Part shown: positions 1-6,352 of the stretch, in pieces
How positions within the stretch are numbered: the first letter of the stretch is position 1
Layout: each line of letters opens with the position of its first letter
DNA from: Candidatus Acidiferrales bacterium
Lineage (GTDB): Bacteria; Acidobacteriota; Terriglobia; Acidiferrales; UBA7541
Reading direction: 5' to 3'
Length of the DNA: 8,641 nucleotides
NCBI GenBank assembly: GCA_955651735.1
Contig: CATPAM010000559.1
Coordinates: forward strand, 1 to 8,641
Translations under genes and position numbers: made by a program
The notes under the pieces: generated by a model
Database searches by the model: none
The model's input: only the letters and a program-made list of their open reading frames with translations
Told to the model about the DNA's origin: nothing

Positions 1-1807
1 ACTTAGGCTCGGCCAGCATCGCGTCGTAGGAGCCTGCGAACAGCAGCTTGCCACCGAGTTCACCAGCGCCTGGGCCAAGATCGATCACGTGATCCGCGGC
101 CTGAATAGTATCGGGATCGTGTTCGACCACCAAAACGGTATTCCCCAGGTCGCGCAGCGATTTCAGAATGTCGATTAACCGCCGTGTGTCGCGTGGATGC
201 AGCCCGATGGAGGGTTCGTCCAGAACGTACAGCGCCCCCACAAGATGCGAACCTAGAGACGTGGCCAGTTGAATCCGCTGCGATTCGCCGCCGGAAAGCG
301 TTGAGGTCAGGCGGTCCAGCGAAAGATAGTCCAATCCCACTTCATCCAAAAATTGCAGCCGCGAGCGAACTTCCTGGAGAATCTTGTCCGCAATTTTGCT
401 TTGCGCTTCCGTAAGCTGCAAACCGGCAAAAAACGCGCGCGCCTCTTTTACCGTGAGAGCGCAAATCTCCGTAATCGACTTCCCCGCCACGTGCACCGCG
501 CGCGCTTCGGCCCGCAGCCGCGTCCCGCCGCACTCCGGGCACGTCGCATATCCGCGATAGCGGCTGAGAAACACACGCACATGCAGCTTGTACTTTTTGC
601 GCTCCAGCCAGGTGAAAAAGCCCTTCACGCCGTCGAAATCATTTTCCCAATCACCTTCGAGGATCAGTTTTCGCTGGTCCGCAGTCAGATGCCGCCAGGC
701 GACGTTTGTGGGAATATCCTGCGTGCGGGCCCATTTCTTGAGCTCTTGAAACAGAGCCTTGTAGCGAGGTTTGCTCCATGGTTCGATTGCGCCCTCATCC
801 AAAGACTTGCTCGCGTCGGGCACGACCAGGTTCAAATCGAAATCGATGGTGTTGCCGAAGCCCTGGCATCGCGGGCACGCGCCATATGGATTGTTGAACG
901 AAAAGAGCCGCGGCTCCGGCTCCTGATACAGCGTGCCGTCGTTCTTGCATTCGAATCGCTCGTTAAACACCAAGCGTTCGGCCGGATTAACCGCCGCATC
1001 GGGGACAAATTCCAATATGGCTTCCCCGCCCGCCTCGCGATAACAAATCTCAATCGAGTCCACCAGCCGCGCCCGCGACTCCGGGCTGACCGCCAGGCGG
1101 TCCACCACGACATACACCGGGCGCGAGAAGTCCACGTCCAGCAGGGTTTCCGGAGAGGAAAATTCGTGTAGCCGGCCGTCCTGATACAGCCGGTTGAACC
1201 CGCGCTTCTGGATCGCGCTGAGCGCATTGCGCAAAGCCTCTTGCGACGGCGGCGCGGGCTTTTTCTTTCCGCCGCGGCGCCCTGCGGCGGGCAGCTCCTG
1301 CACGATTCGAAGCTCGTACAACACATAAAAACGCCGCCCGGGAGCAAGCGACAGAATCTTCTCCGCGATTGCCTCCGGATTGTCGCGCCGCACTTCCGCG
1401 CCGCACTTGATGCAAAACGTTTGCCCGCAACGCGCGAACAACAACCGCAAGTAATCGTAAATCTCCGTCGCGGTCGCCACGGTCGACCGCGGGTTGCGCG
1501 TGGAATTTTTCTGCCGGATAGCCACCGCCGGTGCAATCCCGGAAATCTCATCTACGTCGGGTTTTTCCATGCGCTCCAGAAACTGCCTCGCATAGGCGGA
1601 GAGCGATTCCACGTAGCGGCGCTGCCCTTCCGCGTAAATGGTGTCAAAGGCGAGCGAGGATTTGCCCGAGCCGCTGACGCCAGTAACGACGGTGATGGCG
1701 TTGTGCGGAACTTCCACGTTGATATTTTTCAGGTTGTGAACACGTGCGCCGCGGATGGAAATAGTGTCTTGGCTGGTGCCTACCGGGATGAGTTCGTTGG
1801 TCGCCAC
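1..1807 (-). CDS. uvrA: Excinuclease ABC subunit A (UvrA), N-terminal 602 codons, cut by window edge
   Basis: UvrA is the ATP-dependent damage-recognition subunit of the UvrABC nucleotide excision repair nuclease and acts as a dimer in the cytoplasm. The visible part is the whole first ABC module. Walker A is at residues 43-50 (GVSGSGKS), the signature LSGGE at 504-508, Walker B with D530-E531-P532 followed by SIGLHPRD, and then the EHD switch. The start is GTG at 1807: an in-frame TGA lies only three codons upstream, and the conserved IRGARVHNL segment begins about 18 residues in. No Shine-Dalgarno sequence is evident. The frame is unbroken to base 1, where it runs out of the window; the second ABC module (UvrA is about 940 residues in E. 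coli) lies outside. In the first zinc module only three of four cysteines remain (C287, C311, C314), and D290 sits where the fourth is expected. The LiaF-like gene upstream is co-directional. Confidence 0.97.
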   Translation of the reverse strand, partial: MATNELIPVGTSQDTISIRGARVHNLKNINVEVPHNAITVVTGVSGSGKSSLAFDTIYAEGQRRYVESLSAYARQFLERMEKPDVDEISGIAPAVAIRQKNSTRNPRSTVATATEIYDYLRLLFARCGQTFCIKCGAEVRRDNPEAIAEKILSLAPGRRFYVLYELRIVQELPAAGRRGGKKKPAPPSQEALRNALSAIQKRGFNRLYQDGRLHEFSSPETLLDVDFSRPVYVVVDRLAVSPESRARLVDSIEICYREAGGEAILEFVPDAAVNPAERLVFNERFECKNDGTLYQEPEPRLFSFNNPYGACPRCQGFGNTIDFDLNLVVPDASKSLDEGAIEPWSKPRYKALFQELKKWARTQDIPTNVAWRHLTADQRKLILEGDWENDFDGVKGFFTWLERKKYKLHVRVFLSRYRGYATCPECGGTRLRAEARAVHVAGKSITEICALTVKEARAFFAGLQLTEAQSKIADKILQEVRSRLQFLDEVGLDYLSLDRLTSTLSGGESQRIQLATSLGSHLVGALYVLDEPSIGLHPRDTRRLIDILKSLRDLGNTVLVVEHDPDTIQAADHVIDLGPGAGELGGKLLFAGSYDAMLAEPK

Positions 1808-1825
1808 AGGGGAAGCTCAGACAGC

Positions 1826-1840
1826 GCGCTCCGCGAGCGC
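1826..1840 (-). repeat. Short hairpin in the uvrA leader
   Basis: A perfect 6-bp stem (GCGCTC / GAGCGC) with a 3-base loop lies between the predicted uvrA promoter and its GTG start, ending 18 bases before the start codon. It would form in the uvrA leader RNA. It has no U-run, so it does not look like an intrinsic terminator of the upstream gene. Whether it affects translation is not shown. Confidence 0.4.
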
Positions 1841-1854
1841 TGCCCAAACTTCAA

Positions 1855-1883
1855 ATTATACGGCCGGCGCGAGGACAGGGCAA
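1855..1883 (-). promoter_or_regulatory. Probable sigma70-type promoter of uvrA
   Basis: Reading the minus strand, a perfect -10 box TATAAT (1860-1855) follows a -35-like TTGCCC (1883-1878) with a 17-base spacer. It lies in the 85-base gap between the stop of the LiaF-like gene and the uvrA start, so uvrA can be transcribed on its own. A start of transcription near 1848 would give a leader of about 40 bases. No LexA-type inverted CTGT/ACAG operator is visible here. Confidence 0.55.
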
Positions 1884-1892
1884 ACCGGGTGT

Positions 1893-2843
1893 TTATGGCT
1901 CCTCGATCAGACTGATCTGCCCCACGCCGCCTTGGACCGTAAGGCGAATGGTTGCGGGCGTCTTGCCGTACGCCTCGTTGGTATATTCGCCGTCTTCGTG
2001 GCGCAATCCGTGCGCGTCGACCGCGCCGATTCCCCCGGAAGCGCGGACCACGACGCCAACCTTTCTGGGCAGCCGGATGGTCACTTGGCCGACGCCGCCT
2101 TCAAGATCGGCGACCAGATCATTTTTGCGGTCGCCGGTAAGGTCCAAATCCCCCTGGCCTGCGCCCATGGACATCTGCAGGCGGGTGACCGGCATATCGC
2201 GCAGGCGAAGCTGGCCGCGGCCTGCGCCCATTTCGACTTTCAGCTCCAGCGGCACTTCATTGCTGAAGTGCAAATTCCACTGATTGTGTGTGGTACCGAA
2301 GTGTGTGCCTCCACTATCCTGAGAAATATTCAAATGGCCCACGCCGTCGGCAACGTTGTAATCAACGCGAGGTGTCTCATACGAGCCGCTATAACTGAAA
2401 TCGGCGTCGAGCAGGTGGCTGGAGCCGCCGCTGATATTGAATTCGCCGGCGCTGGTTTCCAGGGACACATGGACGGACTTGGCGCCCTGCCGCTCCACGG
2501 TGCGGGACTGGTGCTGTAAATCACTGGAATAGTGGTGATCGCGCGTGAACGCGCGGCCATGCCAGAACAGAACAACCAGCACCAGCACGAAGGCCAGGGC
2601 ACCGAAAGTCGGCCCCAGAGAAACGCTGGCGCGTGGCGTGCCGTCCGGATTTTGCCGCGCTCGCGTAACGTCCCACATTTTCCCAAGACCGATAAATACC
2701 AGGATGAGCGGCCAATAGGTGCGCAGAATCGGCCACGGATCGAACGCCGGGCGCCAGTTCGCATACAGGAACATCGCGCCGATGGCGATGAGCACAATCG
2801 GAAGGACCAGCGAGGTTCGGCGGGTAGGTTGACCGTCAGCCAT
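1893..2843 (-). CDS. LiaF-like membrane protein with N-terminal TM bundle and C-terminal beta-repeat (toastrack-like) domain
   Basis: This 316-residue protein begins with hydrophobic segments at about 11-29 and 43-54. They carry the pattern of the LiaI/LiaF-type (DUF5668-like) N-terminal region, including WPILRTYWPLILVFIGLG. A third transmembrane helix is at about 80-95. The rest is predicted to be outside the cytoplasmic membrane and is glycine-rich, with a recurring G-x-G-Q/R-G motif near 206, 227, 249, 270 and 305, mostly 21-22 residues apart. That spacing suggests stacked beta-strands like the C-terminal domain of LiaF/VraT proteins. Relatives in Firmicutes modulate envelope-stress two-component systems; here no kinase or regulator is adjacent, so the role is unknown. 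The start is well supported: GGAGAGG (2856-2850) lies six bases before the ATG. It is divergent from deoB and precedes uvrA on the same strand. Confidence 0.8.
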   Translation of the reverse strand: MADGQPTRRTSLVLPIVLIAIGAMFLYANWRPAFDPWPILRTYWPLILVFIGLGKMWDVTRARQNPDGTPRASVSLGPTFGALAFVLVLVVLFWHGRAFTRDHHYSSDLQHQSRTVERQGAKSVHVSLETSAGEFNISGGSSHLLDADFSYSGSYETPRVDYNVADGVGHLNISQDSGGTHFGTTHNQWNLHFSNEVPLELKVEMGAGRGQLRLRDMPVTRLQMSMGAGQGDLDLTGDRKNDLVADLEGGVGQVTIRLPRKVGVVVRASGGIGAVDAHGLRHEDGEYTNEAYGKTPATIRLTVQGGVGQISLIEEP

Positions 2844-2849
2844 TAGACA

Positions 2850-2856
2850 CCTCTCC
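2850..2856 (-). promoter_or_regulatory. Ribosome binding site of the LiaF-like gene
   Basis: GGAGAGG on the minus strand, six bases upstream of the ATG at 2843, is a strong Shine-Dalgarno sequence and fixes this start. Confidence 0.75.
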
Positions 2857-2946
2857 GTTCTTTACTACCCAGCGGCCGGAAAATAAGTCAGCATGTCAGC
2901 CGGAATCGTGAGGAGAGCATACCGCCGAAACCGTTGGCGTCGCAAC

Positions 2947-2963
2947 GCCGGCAGGTCGCCGGC
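2947..2963. repeat. GCCGGC inverted repeat in the divergent LiaF-like/deoB gap
   Basis: Two copies of the self-complementary hexamer GCCGGC flank a 5-base spacer, giving a 6-bp hairpin or a two-site operator-like arrangement. It lies in the 167-base gap between divergent genes, where promoters of both must lie, but I could not identify convincing -35/-10 boxes there. A 7-base direct repeat GTGCTAG also occurs at 2965-2971 and 2994-3000. Its function is unknown. Confidence 0.3.
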
Positions 2964-2998
2964 TGTGCTAGAGTTCGCGGAAGCGGTCGGAGAGTGCT

Positions 2999-3003
2999 AG
3001 GAG
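2999..3003 (+). promoter_or_regulatory. Ribosome binding site of deoB
   Basis: AGGAG seven bases before the ATG at 3011 supports the chosen start. Confidence 0.7.
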
Positions 3004-3010
3004 TGCCGCG

Positions 3011-4228
3011 ATGGTCGCGTGGGAAAGAGTCATTTGGGTGGTCCTGGACAGCGTAGGCATCGGGGAATTGCCGGACGCCGCGGACTACAGTGACGTGGGA
3101 CGTAACACCCTCGGCCACATCGCGGAATCACGACCGCTGAAGATTCCGAATTTGGTCCGATTGGGTTTGGCGAATATCGCGCCGCTGAAACATTTGCAAC
3201 CCACGGCTCTTCCTCTAGGTGCGTACGGCAAGGGCGCCACGCGTTCGCCGGGAAAAGACACGACCACGGGACACTGGGAAATGGCGGGGGTATGGCTGGA
3301 CCAGGCATTCCCGGTTTACAAAAATGGATTCCCGCCGGACTTGATTTCTGAATTTGAACGCTTGATTGGCCGCAAGTCGATTGGCAACAAGCCCGCCTCA
3401 GGAACGGAAATCATAAAAGAGCTGGGTGAGGAGCACGTGCGCACCGGCAAGCCCATCTTCTATACGTCGGGCGACAGCGTATTTCAGATTGCCGCGCATG
3501 AGAATGTGATCCCCATCGTGGAGCTCTATCGGATGTGCGAAATTGCACGAAAGCTGCTCGACGGGCCGCATCGGGTGGGGCGCGTGATCGCCCGGCCCTT
3601 CGCGGGTCCGGTGGGCAATTTCGCGCGCACTTCGCGACGCCACGATTATGCCGTCGATCCCCCGAAGCCGATGCTGCTGGATGTTCTCGCGAAGCGCCGC
3701 GTGCCTGTCTTCGGCATCGGGAAGATTCACGACATTTACAACGGGCGCGGCGTGCAGGATTACGTCACCACGAAAAACAACGTCGATGGCATGGAGAAAT
3801 TGAGCGCGGCACTTCAAGAGCGAAAGAATGGCCTGATATTTTGCAATCTGGTGGACTTTGACATGTTGTACGGGCATCGCAAAGACGTCGAGGGCTTTGC
3901 GAAATCCCTGGAAGAATTCGACCGCTTGCTGACGGACTTCCTGCCGAAGCTCGGTGCCACGGATCTTCTGATGATTACCGCGGACCACGGCTGCGATCCC
4001 GACCCGCGCTGGGCAACTACAGATCATTCACGCGAGTACGTGCCGATTTTGGCGTACTCACCGGCACGCGATGCCGGTGTGAACCTGGGCATCCGCCAAA
4101 CGCTCGCCGACATGGGTCAGACCATCGCGGAAAATTTCGGCGCCGCCATTCCGCATGGAACCAGCTTTCTCCGCGAAGCCACGGCGCCGCGAGGCGATGC
4201 GGTTACGAGAAGAGGAACCGTCAGCTGA
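3011..4228 (+). CDS. deoB: Phosphopentomutase DeoB
   Basis: DeoB interconverts ribose (or deoxyribose) 1-phosphate and 5-phosphate, linking nucleoside phosphorolysis to the pentose phosphate pathway. It is a cytoplasmic, manganese-dependent enzyme of the alkaline phosphatase superfamily. The 405-residue product is the usual length. Motifs visible in order are D13 in VVLDSVGIGELPDA, the phosphorylated-threonine site T85 in GKDTTTGHWEMAG, D155 in TSGDSVFQIAAHE, D284 and H289 in DFDMLYGHRKD, D325-H326 in TADHG, and H339 in TTDHSRE. These match the metal ligands known for the family, so the enzyme should be active. The ATG is preceded by AGGAG (2999-3003) at seven bases. The family end GTSFL is followed by an unremarkable tail of about 18 residues. 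No nucleoside phosphorylase or deoxyribose aldolase gene is adjacent; the gene looks monocistronic. Confidence 0.97.
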   Translation: MVAWERVIWVVLDSVGIGELPDAADYSDVGRNTLGHIAESRPLKIPNLVRLGLANIAPLKHLQPTALPLGAYGKGATRSPGKDTTTGHWEMAGVWLDQAFPVYKNGFPPDLISEFERLIGRKSIGNKPASGTEIIKELGEEHVRTGKPIFYTSGDSVFQIAAHENVIPIVELYRMCEIARKLLDGPHRVGRVIARPFAGPVGNFARTSRRHDYAVDPPKPMLLDVLAKRRVPVFGIGKIHDIYNGRGVQDYVTTKNNVDGMEKLSAALQERKNGLIFCNLVDFDMLYGHRKDVEGFAKSLEEFDRLLTDFLPKLGATDLLMITADHGCDPDPRWATTDHSREYVPILAYSPARDAGVNLGIRQTLADMGQTIAENFGAAIPHGTSFLREATAPRGDAVTRRGTVS

Positions 4229-4248
4229 ATTAGACCCGGAAACGCTGG

Positions 4249-4262
4249 AAATTTCGAAATTT
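4249..4262. repeat. Perfect 14-bp AT-rich palindrome downstream of deoB
   Basis: AAATTTCGAAATTT equals its own reverse complement. It begins 20 bases after the deoB stop, in the 198-base gap before the TPR gene, and is AT-rich against a GC-rich background. It has the form of a binding site for a dimeric regulator. It could also act weakly in deoB 3'-end formation, though there is no hairpin loop with a U-run. A second weak hairpin (CTGTCC / GGGCAG with a G-U pair) is at 4281-4296. The rest of the gap shows no convincing promoter. Confidence 0.4.
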
Positions 4263-4414
4263 TATCGCTCCGATAGACCCCTGTCCGAGCGGGCAGTTAC
4301 CCCCTCTGTTCGTCCGAGCAGGTATCTCCGTCCGCACAGAAATCGATTCGCCCATCTTGCGCCGCTGGTTTGTTTTCACAATGGAAGCATTGACGGGGGA
4401 TGACTTTGCCGCCC

Positions 4415-4419
4415 GAAGG
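4415..4419 (+). promoter_or_regulatory. Ribosome binding site that decides the TPR gene start
   Basis: GAAGG seven bases before the ATG at 4427 favours that start over the in-frame ATG nine codons upstream. Confidence 0.5.
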
Positions 4420-4426
4420 TACCTCG

Positions 4427-5176
4427 ATGCATGCTTCCAGTTTTTGCAGCCTAGGCAGCAAATTATTTTTCGCCGCCGTTCTGGTTTCACCGATCACTTC
4501 CCTGGCGCAGTCCGACTCCAAATCACTCAGGAACAACTACGGCGTTTCCGTCCAGGACCTGAAATTGGCCGGCAAGGGACATGCGGCCTTCGACAAAGGC
4601 AGCCGCTTGCTCGAAAAAGGAGACACCGCCGGCAGCATCGCGTATCTGGAGCAGGCAACATCCGAGTCTCCGGAACATTACAAGGCCTACTACGACCTAG
4701 GCGTCGCGCAATTCCGCCTCGGCCACCTGGCCGAAGCAGAGCAGGCTTTTCAGAAAGCAATCGATCTAACCGGCGGAGGGTTCGCCCCGCCGCAGTTTGG
4801 CCTGGGCGCAATTTTCTGCAAAAAGCAAGAATTCCTGCTGGCCGAAACGATTCTGCAGCGAGGGGTCGAACTCGAGTCCGGCTCGGCCATCGGCAAATAC
4901 TATCTGGCTTGGGCGCAATTCGGGCTAAACCGCCTCGTGGAAGCGGAGCGCAGCGCCGAGCAGGCGCTGGCGCGCAACGCAAACTTGGCCGAAGCGTATT
5001 CGTTGCTGGCGCGAATTCATCAGCGCCAGCGTAATGCACCAGCCGTCGCGAGGGACTTGGAAGTGTACCTCAAGCTTGACACGCACAAAGAGTTCGCGCG
5101 CCGCCTAGCCGCCAAAATTCAGCAGGAAATGGCGCAGGATACTGCCGCCTCGGTGATCGCCGCGATCCATCCCTAG
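4427..5176 (+). CDS. Exported tetratricopeptide-repeat protein
   Basis: This 249-residue protein starts with a Sec-type signal peptide. It has a short polar region with one lysine, a hydrophobic core LFFAAVLVSPI, and probable cleavage after SLA near residue 27, giving a periplasmic protein. The remainder is five TPR-like helical hairpins at roughly 52-83, 85-117, 119-152, 154-187 and 188-221. Typical motif residues are visible, such as AYYDLGVAQFRLGHLAEAEQ and AEAYSLLARIHQRQ. TPRs are protein-binding scaffolds; the partner is unknown. The ATG at 4427 is preferred over one at 4400, because GAAGG (4415-4419) precedes it by seven bases and the signal peptide then begins normally; the earlier ATG has only a G-run directly against it. 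It converges with the two VWA genes, a combination that could mean joint work in the envelope, which is inference. Confidence 0.8.
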   Translation: MHASSFCSLGSKLFFAAVLVSPITSLAQSDSKSLRNNYGVSVQDLKLAGKGHAAFDKGSRLLEKGDTAGSIAYLEQATSESPEHYKAYYDLGVAQFRLGHLAEAEQAFQKAIDLTGGGFAPPQFGLGAIFCKKQEFLLAETILQRGVELESGSAIGKYYLAWAQFGLNRLVEAERSAEQALARNANLAEAYSLLARIHQRQRNAPAVARDLEVYLKLDTHKEFARRLAAKIQQEMAQDTAASVIAAIHP

Positions 5177-5179
5177 CTT

Positions 5180-5198
5180 GCCAGGCGATCATGCTGGC
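5180..5198. terminator. Weak hairpin between convergent TPR and VWA genes
   Basis: GCCAG and CTGGC, separated by nine bases, form a 5-bp stem in the 63-base gap where transcription of the TPR gene (plus) and the second VWA gene (minus) meets. There is no T-run on either side, so an intrinsic terminator is only a weak possibility. Confidence 0.2.
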
Positions 5199-5239
5199 GC
5201 CCGCGCGATCCAAGCCGGAGCGTCAATCTTACAAACGAG

Positions 5240-6352
5240 TTAGTTACCGGAAGTAGTGGAGCTGGGGCTGCCGGGGGCGTAGTAACCGTTGCGGGTTCGC
5301 GCCACGAGTCGGCCGCGGCCGCGTGGCGGGATGACGTCCACCTGCACGGCGCGGAACGTGCCATCGCGCTTGGTATTGGTCGGATAGTAGGCCAGCGTGT
5401 ACTGATTGCGAATGTCGTGCGCCACCTGCTCGCAGATGTTGTGCACGTCTTCGACGTTCTCCGGGAAATACGCGAGGCCACCGGAGGCTTTAGCGATTTC
5501 CTCGAGCGCGCGCCTGGCGCGCTTGGCGCTCTTCTTGCTCTCTTCGCTTAGCAGACCGATGGTGTAGATGACCGTGTCGGTCTTCTGGATTTCGCGAACG
5601 GTTTTCTCCAGCGAATTATGGCTGGTATTGTCTTCGCCATCCGTGACGATCAGCAGTACTTTCTTGTCCCTGCTTCCCTTCTTCACATGGTCAAGCGAGC
5701 CGATGATGGCGTCGTACAGCGCGGTGCTGCCGCGGGAATCGATGCGCTCCAGAGCTTCCTTTAATTCCGGGACGCTACTGGTGAAATCCTTGTCGAGGTC
5801 GAGATAGAAATCGTCGTTAAAATTCACGACGAATGCTTCGTCCTGCGGATTACTGGCTTCGACCAGGGTGATGGCCGCCTGGTTCACGCGCGGGCGTTTG
5901 TCACGCATGCTGCCGCTGTTGTCAATGACCAAGCCCATGCTCACCGGTATGTCTTCGCGCTTGAAGACCGAGAGCTTTTGCTCGACTTTATCTTCGAGAA
6001 CGCGGAAGTTATCCTGCTTAAGGCCATCCGCAAAGCGCCCACGATCGTCGATCACCGTGGTGTGCAGGACCACCAGGTTAACGTCCACGCGAATCTTGGA
6101 ATCCTGACCCCCGCCAGGTTGACCTGGAGGCGGCGGAGGGGCGCTCGCAACGGACGGAAGTTGCGCTAGCGCAACTGCGACGCCGAAGAGAAGCGTGAAG
6201 GAAACGAACAGAGCCAGGAAACCGCGGCGGGACCAGAGAGATGCTAGATCAGTGGCTGGGAGCGTAGTAGCCCGTTTTCGAATACACGTTGAGGGGAGGA
6301 AGCCCCTTGGGCGCGCGGAGCTTGATCTTGATTTTTCTCCAGCGCGCGTCAT
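5240..6352 (-). CDS. Exported VWFA-related protein (acidobacterial type), second gene of a tandem pair; start uncertain
   Basis: Numbered from ATG 6352, the product has 370 residues. A signal region contains SRRGFLALF with the arginine pair at 42-43, followed by a long hydrophobic core ending ALA-Q near residue 63, which resembles a twin-arginine (Tat) signal. A proline/glycine linker follows, then the VWA domain with a complete metal-ion-dependent adhesion site: D144-x-S146-x-S148 in DNSGSM, T210 in STALYDA, and D238 in TDGED. The C-terminal strands end RNGYYAP. This order matches the VWFA-related Acidobacterial domain family, whose function is not established; it is presumably adhesive or scaffolding. 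The start is problematic. ATG 6352 overlaps the upstream gene by 104 bases with AAGG only three bases before it, and ATG 6385 overlaps more. No ATG, GTG or TTG occurs in frame between the upstream stop and the signal core; the next is GTG at 6088, which would remove the signal. It shares its transcript with the upstream paralogue. Confidence 0.8.
   Translation of the reverse strand: MTRAGEKSRSSSARPRGFLPSTCIRKRATTLPATDLASLWSRRGFLALFVSFTLLFGVAVALAQLPSVASAPPPPPGQPGGGQDSKIRVDVNLVVLHTTVIDDRGRFADGLKQDNFRVLEDKVEQKLSVFKREDIPVSMGLVIDNSGSMRDKRPRVNQAAITLVEASNPQDEAFVVNFNDDFYLDLDKDFTSSVPELKEALERIDSRGSTALYDAIIGSLDHVKKGSRDKKVLLIVTDGEDNTSHNSLEKTVREIQKTDTVIYTIGLLSEESKKSAKRARRALEEIAKASGGLAYFPENVEDVHNICEQVAHDIRNQYTLAYYPTNTKRDGTFRAVQVDVIPPRGRGRLVARTRNGYYAPGSPSSTTSGN

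Noticed and set aside
353..1171. Long plus-strand open frame of 272 codons
   Set aside because: It lies antisense to uvrA, whose minus-strand frame is continuous and has all expected motifs; the plus-strand translation is Arg/Ala-rich with no recognisable family, as expected of a shadow in GC-rich DNA.
832..1551. Minus-strand open frame of 239 codons within uvrA
   Set aside because: It is a different frame of the same strand as uvrA; it is dominated by Arg/Ser/Cys and overlaps a verified coding frame.
1800..1830. Possible SOS (LexA) operator before uvrA
   Set aside because: ACAG occurs twice on the plus strand, but as a direct and not an inverted repeat, with the wrong spacing for CTGT-N8-ACAG.
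1241..1915. Plus-strand open frame of 224 codons
   Set aside because: It is antisense to the UvrA N-terminal region including Walker A, and its translation has no domain.
1755..2519. Plus-strand open frame of 254 codons
   Set aside because: It is antisense to the LiaF-like gene, which has a good ribosome binding site and a coherent membrane-plus-repeat architecture.
3398..4027. Minus-strand open frame of 209 codons
   Set aside because: It is antisense to deoB across its catalytic motifs and resembles no known protein.
4279..4340. Three related GTCCG-containing words after deoB as a possible repeat array
   Set aside because: They are short, imperfect and unevenly spaced (about 29 and 18 bases), so neither a CRISPR array nor a tandem repeat is supported.
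4357..5034. Plus-strand open frame of 225 codons overlapping the TPR gene
   Set aside because: It is an alternate frame of the TPR gene; its Arg/Pro/Gly-rich translation lacks structure, whereas the chosen frame has a signal peptide and five TPRs.
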